Of a DNA stretch of 64,000 nt, positions 11,341-23,561 are shown one piece after another (position 1 is the stretch's first letter; each line of letters starts with the position of its first letter). The DNA comes from Rhyacophila brunnea (lineage: Eukaryota > Arthropoda > Insecta > Trichoptera > Rhyacophilidae), in contig JAGYXB010001943.1 in the NCBI GenBank assembly GCA_022495005.1, positions 682,001 through 746,000 on the forward strand, given 5' to 3'. Below the pieces are notes generated by a model, which worked only from the letters and a program-made list of their open reading frames with translations, had not been told where the DNA came from and did not search any database. The translations under genes and the position numbers were made by a program.

Positions 11341-13550
11341 GTGTATTACTTTAACATTTTATAAACGGCTAAACCTACTGCTTGTGTAATAATAGGCCTC
11401 GTAATAAAATGGATTAAAATTAATATCCACAATCTAATTTTTATTTTATGAATATATTTTTTTAGATGTATCCAATATTTTTTCACAGGAAAATATGGTC
11501 ACTCTAAATATAATCTACATTTAAATGTAGAAAAAAATTTATCATTGTTTGAAATACAATATCTTAAAATAATGAATAAGAATTATATAATGTGAAGTTT
11601 AAAAAAAGATGGTTAAGAGTTATAATGTCCGCATATGAAACCTTTAGTTGCATGTTTGAATTTCGTGTCTGACATGTATTTATATGTTTTTTTAATGTGT
11701 TCTAGCGCAATAGGTTGAGCGATTGGTTAGCATCCATATGTCGTTAAAAAAAATCTGATCGTAGTATCAATGTTGATGATGGCAATATGAGACGTATTGA
11801 AACAACTTTGGCATTGTCCAAAAAAATATTATAGGTATGTTTAAGTTAGATTTAATCCATACGTATAGTGTTATGTTGTATATTATTACTATTTTAGTAT
11901 TGAGAAAAATATTCCAAGACAGTCTTATTGATAATTCTTAATTCTATCTCAATATTATATTTAAAAATTATAAAATGTTTTCCCGTAATTATCGACAATT
12001 TCAGGTTATTTAATACTATAGATTTTATTTATTTATAACTACTTCATTATGATTATGATTTTAAAAATCTTAATATCTCAGGCTTGAATCCTGGCTATCT
12101 GCATAAAATATTACGAGTATTATAGAGATATTGGTTAAAAGTGGAGTCAAAGAGGGGTAATTTATTATTAATATCAGTACATTCTCTCTCAGTTACTTTT
12201 AGCATTTCGATCAGATGACTACAGTTTTATTTAATAGTCTCAATATAAACGCAATTTAGCTCTTACGAACACCCGTTTCTGTCTAGCTTTTAATTATGTT
12301 TCTGTCAATTATTCAGGACTTATATGACGTATACTATCTTCATTATTTAAATGTTATTTTGAATATAGACGTCTTCAAAATAAATAAATATTTTTCCATC
12401 GTGTTTAATGATTACTCATGAGTCATGAGTATTGATTTATTTAGAAGTGTTTGTTATATTTCGTACATGTATGTAATTAACCATGCGTAATGTTATTCAC
12501 ATAAATGCACGAAATGCTTCTGTTTAGTATGCAGTATGCATTTTCCAGAACAAGTGGAGTTAAATTTATCTCACACGTAGTGTAAGACGTCACGGTTTTT
12601 GATACACACCTCCCAGTTTTATTATTAAATATACGTACGTCTATTTATGCACTGAGCAAATATGTTTAATATTCATGACTCAGCATTATTACATATTATT
12701 TGAATTACTTAACTAATACCGATATTAGTATTAGTTTACTGAATTACAATACTAAATTTACTAAATAATACGAAAAAAATGTTTTAATTTTTTCATTAGT
12801 CTATTAATGTATTTAAATTGCGGATTTCCTGCCAAACTTAAATAAATTTATTATTATTCTGACAATCTCTTTTCAAATACCAGGCAATGACATATTTTTT
12901 TAAAATTCAGATGAGATAATATTAAGTAACTACACTCTTCTTAATTCATCTTCCATTCACTGCTAACTCTGTTTACTCCATTCATTTTATCAATTTGTCA
13001 AATTACTTTGAAATTCTTCGGATAATTTGGTAACCTTAAGATATCGATAAACGATAACAATCATAATCATAATATAGGGAAACAACTCAAAAAACTTTGT
13101 TCCGAGATAATGGCGTTTGAATTTGTTGCAGAAAATCTTATATTAATTTTGAATCCTTGATTTTGAGGAAAATGTGTATTTTCTTATATTTAGTTTAGTT
13201 GAATTCAGCAATGCACATTAAAATTCTACAGTTTAATACAGTATCAACCCGGAAATTTCAGTATATTATTATAACGGAATTAATGATTAATCTCAAAGAG
13301 GATTATTCAATTTTATGACACACGGAAGAATATTTTTTTGCTGTATTATAAAGAGAAGACCTTTATACATTGAATGGCATTATTAAGTCTAAATGTTGAG
13401 TTGTTTTCTTATTGAGATGGTAGTATCTGATATTATTATAATCAATATATCCCAATTTGTTCAATGGATATAATCCTTAATTCTATTTGGTTTCTATTAC
13501 ATTGTTTTTACTAGCCAATGCATATGTTAATACTACATAATAATATATTT
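11341..13550. other. No gene seen
   Basis: AT-rich sequence with many short A and T runs; a small ACTCATGAGTCATGAGT repeat occurs at about 12414-12430. Nothing recognisable as a gene. Confidence 0.5.
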
Positions 13551-14026
13551 CACAACGTTTTTATTAGCTCGTATTCTTTTTTGTCAGGTTATTGTTTGTC
13601 CAGTACAAATCTTGCAATTGATTTTTAATTAACTTCCCGACTAGCTATACATTTGAAACTTTTAGAATATATCAGAACACGATGCGAATGTATTCTTTTA
13701 AAACTTTTAGCCATTTTTAAGCAGAATTGAGTTCATTTTCAGTTAATTCTGTTTTGTATGGAAAGTTATTTCAGAAAAATCCGTAAAAAGTAATAGACTA
13801 TTATTCGTTGCTAAGGGGGTGGTCCTAGCAACTAAATTATTAATATATATACGTGCGGTACTATGGAAATCAAAACGAAATGTCAAAATGACATTTCAGT
13901 ATTCTATATTTGTTTGTTTTTTATTTACTTCATACCAAGTACAAGTTTGAGCATATTCAGCATAATAATTCAACAGAACATTTAAAAACGTTGTATATAA
14001 AAAGTTCTTTTTATCTTGTAATTATT
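13551..14026 (+). mobile_element. Repeat A copy 1 (full length)
   Basis: First of seven copies of an interspersed repeat of about 480 bp. Conserved blocks in order are ACGTTTTTATTAGCTCGTAT, CAGTACAAATCTTGCAAT, ACTTCCCGACTAGCTA, CAGAACACGATGC, TCATTTTCAGTTAATTCTG, GTCCTAGCAACTAAATTATT, a perfect hairpin of 10-base arms (GAAATGTCA AAA TGACATTTC core near 13878-13900), and a tail CTTTTTATCTTGTAATTATT. The sequence ACAACGTTTT occurs inverted near both ends, so it may be a DNA element, but no coding sequence or clear target duplication was found. Confidence 0.8.
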
Positions 14027-14761
14027 TTATTTAATTTTATTATTAATAATATTAAAATTGTAATTAATGAGACATCCTCCCATCCATCAGTAAATTAGTT
14101 AATAAATAATTATTTTGCATCTAGTTTTTTATTGTGAATCATAAATTCGCAATAATATCAATTTAAATTATATTAATTATTACTATAGTAAGTACGATAA
14201 TACATTCAAAATAAGCAAAATGCATGCAAAGCTGGAAAATGTGTTTCGTTTGTCGATTGGAGTAACAAATAACAAGTCAGCGAGTTACTAATTAATACGA
14301 TTTTTTAGTTAAAAGATCCCGCATTTACATTATCGTGATATAAGATACGAATTAATGCTATGCACTTTTGCATGCATTTGTAGTTTTCCAGATACACGAC
14401 CGTTCTGTCAATTAATGCAAAGTCATTCGATGTATCATGGAATTTATAAAACATTTTTTCTTTAATCTTATACGTACAGTAAAAAATACTATTACCACAA
14501 CTCATAATATGGAATCGTAGTAGAAAAGAGTAGTAATTCATTCATTCGAATTATTAGTTCTATGGCCTGTACCCAAAAGCTGATTTATTTGTCAATGCAA
14601 CCGTTTATTAAATGTATTATTTTATACATCAATACTTTTGCCAAAAACGCACCTTTCATGTTTCATTATATTGTTTTTTTAAATTTTGTAAGTTACCTAT
14701 TTACCTATTTATTTTAGGCTAAGTATCTTTAACAGACAAATATACCAAAATTATTAATTTA
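14027..14761. other. No gene seen
   Basis: AT-rich sequence; the frame at 14305-14541 (-) has no recognisable features. Confidence 0.5.
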
Positions 14762-15012
14762 ACATTCTTCTTCTTCCACCCTGTTACGTCCCAACATTGG
14801 GGCATAGGGCAAGTACAAGTTGGCGTCACTTCCCTCGGTCCATCGCCAACTCCTGCGCCTCCCGCCATATCAGACCTGCAGCACGTAGGTCGCTTTTGTA
14901 GCACCGCTGCAGGGTGAGGGAAGGCCGGCCATGGCGACGAAACCCTTGAGGCTGTGCCACAAGGGTACGAAGTGCCGCACTCTTTGGCGGCATCCGGAAT
15001 ACGTGTCCCAGC
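14762..15012 (-). pseudogene. LINE C-terminal end with AAG tail
   Basis: On the minus strand one frame gives WLGHVFRMP, then GFRRHGRPSLTLQRCY, then DLRAAGLIWREAQELAMDRG, and after a stop RQLVLALCPMPQCWDV. This is the typical C-terminus of an insect non-LTR retrotransposon polyprotein, followed by a run of AAG triplets at the 3' end (near 14768). The copy is severely 5'-truncated, and an expected Trp codon is TGA, breaking the frame. Its GC content is far above the flanks. It is a different subfamily from the copy at 19 kb. Confidence 0.75.
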
Positions 15013-15072
15013 CACTATTGAGAATTATAGCATTTCATCACATCCTCTATTGAGAATTATATCATTTCCATG
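15013..15072 (+). repeat. Short tandem duplication
   Basis: Two copies of a unit of about 30 bases (CTATTGAGAATTATAGCATTTC and a variant) lie directly beside the truncated 5' end of the LINE fragment. Confidence 0.55.
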
Positions 15073-15384
15073 AAACCGACTCTCATATATGGTAGTTATA
15101 GATATGTAGAGGTCTGTATCGCTCACAGAATTAGAGACACCGTTGATAAAATGTTACCTGTACGATAAACTGTTATTACAAAATGTATTACAATGAGTAA
15201 AACAATTCAACAGTAATTATGTTGTCAGGATATTTTATGCTTACTACACTGCGCGTTACTACAAAAGTTATAATATTTGTAGTCGTTCCTTCATTCGCAG
15301 CCAATATAATGCCCTTATTTAACACATGATATGCCTACTTCTATAAGACGTCACTATTTTTATCCTATTTTCACTTTCTAATCA

Positions 15385-15628
15385 GCCTCGGTCTGGTGGC
15401 CCTCGTATTTCAGTGTGTAATGCTCTGGCCTTTCATCCGGGAGCTCCGGTTTCGATTCCTTATGACCTCACAATAATATATTTACGTGATTTATTCAAAG
15501 TCTGTGTGCTTATGATTATCTCACTTCTATTACTATATACTGTTATATTTCACTACACTTCTGTTATTGGGCCTCGTGACCTGTCAGTGCTAAAAATATA
15601 TCGTCACTTCAATACCACAACTAGATAA
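15385..15628 (+). repeat. Possible tRNA-derived SINE
   Basis: The first 90 bases are GC-rich and contain CCGGTTTCGATTCC (about 15446-15459), close to the pol III box B consensus with one extra T. Upstream lies a degenerate D-arm-like stretch, and an AT-rich body follows. There is no second copy in the window to define ends, so this is a tentative call; chance similarity is possible. Confidence 0.35.
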
Positions 15629-16582
15629 CTCTGATTTGGCCATTATTGGTCCGAAAATTAAATTTAAACTTTACTTGATTGACATAAATCTAGGCTATAA
15701 TTAGTATTTAAAATGAAAATAGAAAATTATGCTTGTTCTAATAATATTCAATTGGTTGGTAAAATATTGTAGATATATTATTTTATTTATTTAATGCATT
15801 TATAGCTTTAAAGATATCTAATATTTCCAAACATAATATTAATACAGTTCCCATTAACTTCTGACTTACCAAGTTTTATTATTTTGTAGAGAAGAAAATA
15901 TATAATCCTATTCAATAGCTATTTCAAAAACAGTGAAAATCAAGATATCTAGTTGTATTATTGTGGTGATGATATATATCTATATATATAATTATATAAA
16001 CAAAAGTTAAATAATAAAGTCCGAATAGCAATTTTAAGATAATCAAAAGCACATTTCTTTAATTACAACAGGTGCCAAGTTAAACGTGTAGATTGAAATT
16101 AATTACAATGCACGATGGATTTCCGCAACTGATCCAAAATAATCTTCAGATATTGCACTAATGAACCGTAGTAAAACAAGATGCACCTTCGAACATGGCA
16201 TGCCTCTCCGTCCGCGATAGAATCGCCTTCGTGTTTATTTAATCTGATGGTTTAATGTATATATTTACCTGCGCTCTCTCCTTACTCTTACAGGTATGAT
16301 AATAACTCGCCGCGAACAACAATTAAAAAATATTGAAAATTAAACACGCAGGGAAACTACCTTACACCTGCTTGAGACATCCTGTAATTGTATTGTAAGA
16401 TAATTTTATCTGGCTAGAAACAAACACATTAATAAGACATAAAAACATACCTCAGGTAAAAGAATAATTTATAAAGTAAAATATATTATAATTTTTGTTT
16501 GAAAGCTGACTACATTATATGCAAATGGATTGTGATTATAATAACAAACTTTTTATTAGAAAATTTTTGCTCACGCTACACA
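15629..16582. other. No gene seen
   Basis: AT-rich sequence. A GC-richer patch at about 16090-16240 has no recognised match. Confidence 0.5.
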
Positions 16583-17341
16583 TAGGGATTGCAATACCGA
16601 ATAAAAATAACAATACCGGTATTTCGGTTTTTGAAATACATGGAAAAAATAGTACCTACCAATAAATATACTTAATATAAAAATCTTTGTAAAATATTAA
16701 TGTTTTATAGCAAAAATATCTAAATATGTACGTATCTAAACTATTTCTTATATTCAACGAATAATTCACAAGATTTTGAGAATGCAACATTCCATATATT
16801 GAACATACATAACTTGAAAAATCATATTTGAAAAATACGCAATTTGATAAGCATTTCATGTATGACCTACTAGCTTAAATTGTCGCAATTAGACAGGACG
16901 CTCGTAGCATATTTAGTTAATGCAACAGTTGGAGCAATACTAGTGGATATACCTACGGGTTTATATCCCGTCGAGCTACGTATTTTTTTCTATATGTCTT
17001 ATATATGCTTTTTTCTAATGGGTATAATATATCTGAGATATTTTCAAGTGATGTATGTTCAATATATGCAAAGATAAGATATGGTAGAGATGCCGATGTT
17101 TACAGCTAGCAGTTAAAAAATTGGCTTTTTTTTCTTCGAATGACCTTTCAATCAATTTATTTTATAAATTAGTGTTCTTCGATAAATGTATGTAACCCAC
17201 GTAAGCCGATAAAAAATACAGTCTTGTTAAACCTTTTATGCTAATTAATACATTTTGATTCAACATTCAATACCGAATTTATCGGTATTGTCTGATTTTA
17301 ATGCCGGTATTTCTGTCAAAATACCGGCATTGCAATCCCTA
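16583..17341. mobile_element. hAT-like non-autonomous element, copy 1
   Basis: Ends are TAGGGATTGCAATACCG and CGGCATTGCAATCCCTA, a clear terminal inverted repeat, with further internal ACCGGTATTTCGGT motifs near each end. A second copy is at 43176-44132. The terminal sequence and the 8-bp target duplication seen at the second copy fit the hAT superfamily. No transposase remains. A repeat C unit is inserted inside (about 16745-17070). Flanking octamers here match only partly. Confidence 0.75.
16745..17070 (+). mobile_element. Repeat C copy with decayed tRNA-like core
   Basis: Begins with the C terminus (ATTCAACGAATAATTCACAA) and includes GTCGCAATTAGACAGGACGC followed by a tRNA-like stretch (about 16912-16980). 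That stretch has a GCAT/ATGC stem in the place of the D-arm and ACGGGTTTATATCCCGT in the place of the T-arm. Box B is mutated, so pol III activity is unlikely. The hAT-like copy at 43176 lacks this insert, which shows that C inserted later than the hAT-like element spread. Confidence 0.6.
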
Positions 17342-17439
17342 ACTATACTCTCTCAGCAACTCAAGTTTAACTTTAGTGTTATTTATTTCCAATGAATTAC
17401 ATATGAAAATCGAACCCAAATATAATATTATATTATAAT

Positions 17440-17674
17440 TAACTATTTTTTTACTCAACCAATAATTTACAAGATTTAAGAATGTAAAATTCTTTTTATT
17501 GAATATATATCATCTTTAAAACAACTCTGAGAAAATATATAACCAATAGAAAAAAAATTCTTTGTAAAATAAATTATTAGCAAGTTCAAGTAAGTTACAA
17601 CAAAGGTCTTGGAGTGATCCGTGACGTCAGTTAGTAATTAAGGTAATTAATACCTACTTTGATTTAAAATACAA
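17440..17674 (+). repeat. Repeat C copy, tRNA-like part missing
   Basis: Starts with ACTCAACCAATAATTTACAA and continues with the family's ACTCTGAGAAAATATATAACCAATAGA. The tRNA-like segment is absent, and the sequence resumes with the family's central part in inverse orientation (GTGACGTCAGTTAGTAATTA). It is an internally deleted foldback. Confidence 0.5.
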
Positions 17675-17735
17675 AAGCCGATATTATACCCATGATGTTA
17701 TAAGCCGACACGTTAGCTGCTCGGCCATCGTGGAT
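17675..17735 (-). repeat. SINE E head fragment
   Basis: On the minus strand this reads ATGGCCGAGCAGCTAACGTG then TCGGCTTATAACATC, matching the 5' part of SINE E at 44458. The word TGGCCGAGCAG (17717-17727) fits the pol III box A consensus fully. The body of the SINE is absent. Confidence 0.5.
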
Positions 17736-18819
17736 TACATATTATATAATATAAATTTAATATTAATTTATTATATTATAGTATTATTACCTACAATAAT
17801 ACATTATTTTAAAAAGCCTAAGCTTGCTTTAAAAAATGAAACCATTACAATCAATAGTTGCTCCAACATGAAACTGAATTTTTAGTTTAGATTTAATGCA
17901 CAGAAAAAATGATTATTTGAAATATAATGGCGTCATAACCATTACAGTTAGTTATAAATTTAATTTATTGTTATCAAAGTGATTTTTACTGCCAACTTTT
18001 GAGATCAACGCATACCCATATGTCGTAATCGCAATGATCTATATCTAGATAATAAGCCTAGATAGTAACTACATGTGATTATACCACGTCTTCATCCGCA
18101 GGAGCTGATTATAAGGATGAGCCAATTGCGGAGCCACGACGTGGCAAGATAAATGCTCCGAAAAGTCAGAAAATCACCGTTTTCACAAGATAACTTTGTT
18201 CGGTTTACCGCAGTGGATGAAGGCTGATAGTAATTTATTTTCTCTAATTATAAGACAGCTTTAATAAGCTCTGCGCTTTTCTTCGCTAGACTGGTTATTA
18301 TTATGGTAGAGACTTCAGACGATACTGTTTCGCGTTACTGTGATTTCATTGTTGTGATACTGTAATAGTACAGCAATTTTATATAGATGTACTTAAAACT
18401 ATTAACTATAAACTAACATTGTACGCATTAAAGTTATATTAAATGGATACAAATAACATATTATGAGAGTCATGAAAAATTAACTCTACTCCATTGCAAC
18501 AAGGTTCAATTTCAAAACTAAGTACGTTATCATTATGGTTTTTCTTCTCATAAAAGCATCTGTATATCACTGTTACATATTAATTTTAAAAATATATTTT
18601 TTTATATACTTAAACTGTACTCTAACTATATTGCAATAAACGTCATTTCTGCAGATTTTTGTCAGATCTCTATAACTCGTTTATAGATCTATAGCTACCG
18701 ATTCCACAACGTTTTTATGATGGTTGAATAAGTAGTCAAATAAATATTTCTGTACGTTAGCACTGGTTGTCTCCTTTGGTCTGTTTTTATGTTTTGTTAT
18801 TATTTAATATATGTGAATT
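17736..18819. other. No gene seen
   Basis: AT-rich except for a GC-richer patch at about 18080-18230 with no match in the window. Confidence 0.5.
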
Positions 18820-19075
18820 ACAACGTTTTTATTAGGTCGTGTTCTTATTTGTCCGGTGGTTGTATATCCAGTACAAATCTTGCAATCGATTTTTAACTAA
18901 CTTCCCGACTAGCTAGACATTTGAATATATCAGTACACGATGCCAATGCATTCATTTAATACTAATACTTTTAACCATCTTTAAGTAGAATTGAATTCAT
19001 TTTCAGTTAATTTAAAGTATACTTTTGTATTAAAAGTTATTTCGGAAGAAATCCGTAATCAAATCCACTATTATT

Positions 19076-19083
19076 GGGTCTGG
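19076..19083. repeat. LINE target site duplication, left
   Basis: GGGTCTGG, repeated exactly at 19875-19882, flanks the LINE insert. Confidence 0.75.
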
Positions 19084-19222
19084 CTATTACACAAGACATT
19101 GGTTTTCTTCACGTTGATTTTCAAACCAAGGCGAGAGGAGTTGTTATGCAACCTGTCGATTGTCTCTTGAATGCCCTCGATTGAGTTGTCGAATAGGACA
19201 GCGTCATCGGCGTATTCAGATT
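19084..19222 (-). pseudogene. LINE reverse transcriptase, inverted 5' piece
   Basis: The minus strand encodes EYADDAVLF, the catalytic YADD motif of a reverse transcriptase palm, followed by IDRLHNNSSRLGLKIN and VKKTNVL. These are the usual residues after that motif in non-LTR elements. The rest of the same polyprotein continues on the opposite strand from about 19223. This orientation switch inside one set of target duplications is the known outcome of twin priming during LINE insertion. Both pieces are 5'-truncated, so the element is dead. Confidence 0.8.
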
Positions 19223-19844
19223 TCCCTCTGATTAGCGACGGACAAAACATCGAGAGCGTCGACAGCTTCAAGTACCTGGGGTACACATCACGGGAGATGG
19301 CATTTTGCAGAAAGAGCTCGCTATCTGAATGGGAATGGCTGGAGCAACATTCAACTCGATGCGGAATGTCTGGGACTCACCATTGTACTCTTTCAAAACC
19401 AAATGCCGCCTATTCGACGCTTGCATTCTGACGGTGCTGCTTTACGGTAGTGAATTATGGCACCTTACGAAGGCTCAGAGCAACTGTATACTGAGCTTCG
19501 AAAACAGACGTTTGCAACGAATACTGGGCGTGCAGTGGTATGACTTTAGGAGCAACGAGGAGATAAGAGAACGCACCAAGCAGCCTCTCATCACGCTGAA
19601 AGTGAAGAGGCGATGTTGGACCTGGCTCGGCCACGTGCTGCGGATGCCAGAAGAGAACTTCAACCTGGCTTGCCTGTTCTTCAAGCCGACCGGATTCCGG
19701 CGTCCTAGAAGGCCACTAAATACAATCTACAGAGTGTATACAGCGGAGCTACGGGATGCTGGTTTGACCTGGAACAAAGCAAGAAGACTGGCGAGCGACA
19801 GGGATTCTTGGAGGCGCCACGTGGTGTCCATATGCTCCAGTTAA
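19223..19844 (+). pseudogene. LINE reverse transcriptase C-terminal region
   Basis: Encodes, in order, IESVDSFKYLG, a shifted ITGDGILQKELAI, then an open run from 19329: MGMAGATFNSMRNVW, ACILTVLLYGSELWHLTKAQ, LQRILGVQWYDFRSNEEI, CWTWLGHVLRMPEENF and VYTAELRDAGLTWNKARRL to a stop at 19844. This is the thumb and C-terminal part of an insect non-LTR retrotransposon polyprotein of the type often listed as endonuclease-reverse transcriptase. One frameshift near 19277 and a TGA in place of an Arg codon just before 19329 break it. The 3' end is GGATATGGC followed by AAG repeats. Exact clade (RTE- or CR1-like) is not settled by eye. Confidence 0.85.
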
Positions 19845-19874
19845 GGGGCGGATATGGCAAAGAAGAAGAAGAAG

Positions 19875-19882
19875 GGGTCTGG
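19875..19882. repeat. LINE target site duplication, right
   Basis: GGGTCTGG directly after the AAG-rich tail, identical to 19076-19083. Confidence 0.75.
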
Positions 19883-20061
19883 GGTCCTAGCAACTAAATT
19901 ATTAACAAATATACGTGCGTTACTATGGAAATCAATGTGAAATTTCAAAATGACATTTCAGTAATATTTCTATCAAGTACAAATTTATTTGATCGCTTAA
20001 GCTAGTCAACAGAAAATTTATAAACGTTGTATATAAAAGCTCTTTTTATATTGTAATTATT

Positions 20062-20534
20062 TGTGATTATTTATCTATATATCTACTTTAATGATTTTTC
20101 GATTTATTTGACTGACTATCTTTGTAAAATAATCGATGAGGTCTCTTATTTCGCGTGCTGTTAATTATATTTGTAGTAAAGTGTGATATTTTTGTATTTG
20201 GTATAAGTTGTATATTTCTTGTATTCAAAATAATCAATGAATGTTATAATTGATGTAAATATTCATACGGCAAAAATACACTAAACCGAAACACATCGTC
20301 ACACAAAGCTTCGCTAAGAATATTTGATTTAACAGTTTTATTATTATAATACACGTTGTCTTAAACTGTTTTCACTACTAAAACATGAGTTTAAAGAACA
20401 TAATATTATATAATTTTAAAAATACTGTTTCAAAAAGTAATAAGAATCGTAATCAATTAGAGATATATCTCATATGTAATAGTAACAAGTATTATCACAT
20501 AATAATTATTATTATGATGACATTATTTACTTGA
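20062..20534. other. No gene seen
   Basis: AT-rich sequence; nothing recognisable. Confidence 0.5.
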
Positions 20535-20715
20535 ATACGTTGATAAGTCTAAAGAATCAATGGTCAGTTATTTGTACGTTTAGCTTTCTGTGGTAAATGT
20601 TTTTAAAACATTTTACTCAAATTTAAAAACATCCAAAAACCTTATATAATCTGATTAACCACAGAAAGCCAATAGCTGCCCTGAGAATTTATGTTATTAG
20701 ACTTATCAACATATT
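20535..20715. repeat. Imperfect foldback, two nested inverted blocks
   Basis: TTGATAAGTCTA (20540-20551) pairs with TAGACTTATCAA (20698-20709), and inside them GCTTTCTGTGGT (20583-20594) pairs with ACCACAGAAAGC (20658-20669). Spacing between blocks is 31 and 28 bases on the two sides. It is probably a small MITE. Confidence 0.55.
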
Positions 20716-22003
20716 TACGCCATACACGGATTTTTAGTCTATAAATTAAAAAATAACCAGGATCCAGTCCTTTATTTTATAAATCTATTGTATAATTTAT
20801 TAATGACTACCTCAAGTTGTTATCTGTACATAAATCAGCTACAAAACACAATATCGATTAACATAGATTAACGAATAAATGCAAATTAAATTAGTGACAT
20901 CGATAGTATAATAAAATAATAATTTAATATTATTATAAAAATCTTTCCTTTATTTTGATATTCGATAGTGATAATAATATATATATATATATATTATATA
21001 CTTCCTTCTAAATACCACACATGTTACTAAACGCAACCAACAAAACCCGTTCAAATTAAATTTATCCAAGTCTTCCTTCGATCATTATCTTTACGAACAA
21101 AATTTTAGACATTTTTATAGCTAGATTATATATATATTTTTATATACATGCACATGGCCTGAAGCTATCTTAAACTCGATTTGATTAGTCATTGAAATGA
21201 TTACATCAACTGAAATAAAAATTTAAATAGTTTAGCGTAATAATGTTTACTCTGTCTTGTAATATAAACTATAAAGTAACGGATTTTTTTTTATATATTC
21301 CTTACCGCATATATGTAAGATCTTGCTGATTATAAAAAAGCATGTATGTGTTTACGTTAATAATATCTTGAATTAAATGCTATCTCATACTATTCACAAC
21401 ATACCTTGCTTGGTTATGCTTGTTAGTAATTATTTCCTTGTATATGTAAAAGTAACATTTGAATATTATTAATTGCTAAGATTTCCAAATATTCCTTAGT
21501 AGATATGCATACTAAACTAACATTACGACATTATTCTTCTATTTTCATATAGAATCAACTCCAACATTATCTTTTTAATATTGAGAAAATCTCATTACAC
21601 CCCATTTATCCTAGCCAATCCTCGGTTTTTGATTGTGTGTTCCTACCAAGATTTCTAATAAGGATTTATCTGGCACATAATTATAGATACTTTTTGAACG
21701 ATTCTTTGATATTTTTTTACAGATACAATATCAGTATTGACATTTTTTTATGAATAAATTTTCTGTAGATATTTGGAATATTTAAATGCTGGTTGGCAAT
21801 TACAATATTTGCATCATTTTAGGATAGATTATTTGTCATTTTTGCTCTAGATAGAGTATATTATTTTTTTGTTGTTTTACAGGCAGTAGCAATCATATAT
21901 AGATATGTATAACATAATATGCTTTAGTTTCAGTAAAAGTCGAATATATTTCGTGTTCGTAAGTGTTACAAAAATATATGTAATAATTAATATTATCCAC
22001 ATA
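20716..22003. other. No gene seen; TA microsatellite
   Basis: TA run at about 20977-20995. The remainder is AT-rich without a recognisable gene. Confidence 0.5.
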
Positions 22004-22320
22004 ATAGATTAATAAATATAATTCAGATAGGCTATACCTTAAATAAACGACATTTTGAAGCAGGGTTTTGAATGTGTGAGTGTCCTACGAAAATAAAGCA
22101 CACATTATAGACGTGCAATAGTGTTTGTTGCAACCTTCAAATACACCAATATTGAATGAGCATCAGTGCATAAACCGAGAGCAGTTGTCAGAACGAAGTT
22201 TAGAATGGCGTATTCTTGACATGTGTTTAAGTTTATCCCATATTCTTCCACACTCGAAATCGCTTGCCTACTCGCCACCCGTTGGGTATTTCAGTTTCCA
22301 TTAATTCTGTGTTCCCTGAT
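22004..22320 (+). repeat. Repeat D copy 2
   Basis: Starts ATTAATAAATATAATTCAGA and includes AGATAGGCTATACC, CATTTTGAAGCAGGG, GAGAGCAGTTGTCAGAACGA and TATTCTTGACATGTG, all shared with 45964-46255 and, less closely, with the minus-strand copy at 3049-3330. Confidence 0.8.
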
Positions 22321-23561
22321 AATATCCATTCAAAATAAATTGAAGATTTAGGTTTCATCTTGAAAATAATTGATTAAGTGAATGTAAAATTATTTTATAA
22401 ATTCTTGCAATCTTGACAGATACGGGTGGTAGCAATGAGTATTATATAATGCAAAAAAAATACCTAATTTAATCACTATTCTTAGAAATACTTTCGCATA
22501 TTTAAATTCCACATATACAGATAAGGATATTTTCAATATTTTTGCATACAACACTATGACAATCAAAACGTTATGACAGGCAAGAAGCGAAATAATGTAT
22601 TTGGAATACCCTTTAAAGCAAAGTCGTTTTCTGTTTTGATTTTACCCATCAGAATGTAGTAGATAATCAATGGTTTTAGAAACTCTTCAAGTGTGAATCA
22701 AATCGTCAATCATCGGCAAGAATCGGGTACGTCCGGCTTCATCGACCTCGCTCGCGATCGATGATCTATATCGCAGCGACTTCCTTTGCCTCTCCTTTTA
22801 ATACACCCAACAATGACCACACGAAAGCGGATTTCTAAAGACTTAGAACAAAACAAAAGCATTCGGTTTTTTTATTATTTTTATTCAACACTAAATACAC
22901 ACAAGTTTTTAGAATAAAAACCATTTTAATAATATAGAGAAATGTCAGAAACATACCTACAAAAAATCACTAGCGAGTGCTTGAACCTTTAAACTACCGA
23001 TCTTGATATCTTTCTTAAAAATAATCCCTCACTATTTATAACTGATAATGTTTTAAAATCCCATCAAAACTAGCGTCTTTATATTGTATTTCGTAATCAT
23101 TAGATAGGTAGTAAATTTGATTCAAATACTACATATGAGATACTCAAAATGTATGGTATGACATACTTAATATTCACTCGCCCAGTGACCAAAATACATT
23201 TTTCATTTTAATCTTCTAGTTTCTAAAATTCAGAGCTTTTGTCTAGTACTGTAAAATTATTATTATGTATTATCATTATCTTCACTACTAGACAATACCG
23301 TAGTTTAGTTTCTGATAATCTTACAACTTTAAGCTTTTTGCTGTCATATATTTTTCTCAAAGTTTATTACTATTATTAACTCAGCGACTTGTAATATAGT
23401 CGTATGTGAGTTGTCATCAGCTTTCGAATATTACTATAATAATAATTATTATGGTATTATGTTATTCAGTGTTTTACATACATTTGATTAATCCTCATTT
23501 TGTGAAACTGATCCGATGAGAACTGATTCGTTACCTGACATTAAAAATAATAATAATAATA
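22321..23561. other. No gene seen
   Basis: AT-rich; a GC-richer patch at about 22700-22790 (CATCGACCTCGCTCGCGATC) has no match in the window and no open frame of note. Confidence 0.5.

Larger units (their letters stand above)
18820..20061 (+). mobile_element. Repeat A copy 2, split by a LINE
   Basis: The two halves of repeat A (18820-19083 and 19883-20061) are separated by a LINE insertion at 19084-19874. The left half ends in ATTATTGGGTCTGG and the right half resumes GGGTCCTAGCAACTAAATT. Removing the insert and one duplicated octamer leaves an ordinary A copy. Confidence 0.8.

Noticed and set aside
19475..19684. Minus-strand gene in the LINE
   Set aside because: It is the shadow of the plus-strand reverse-transcriptase frame.
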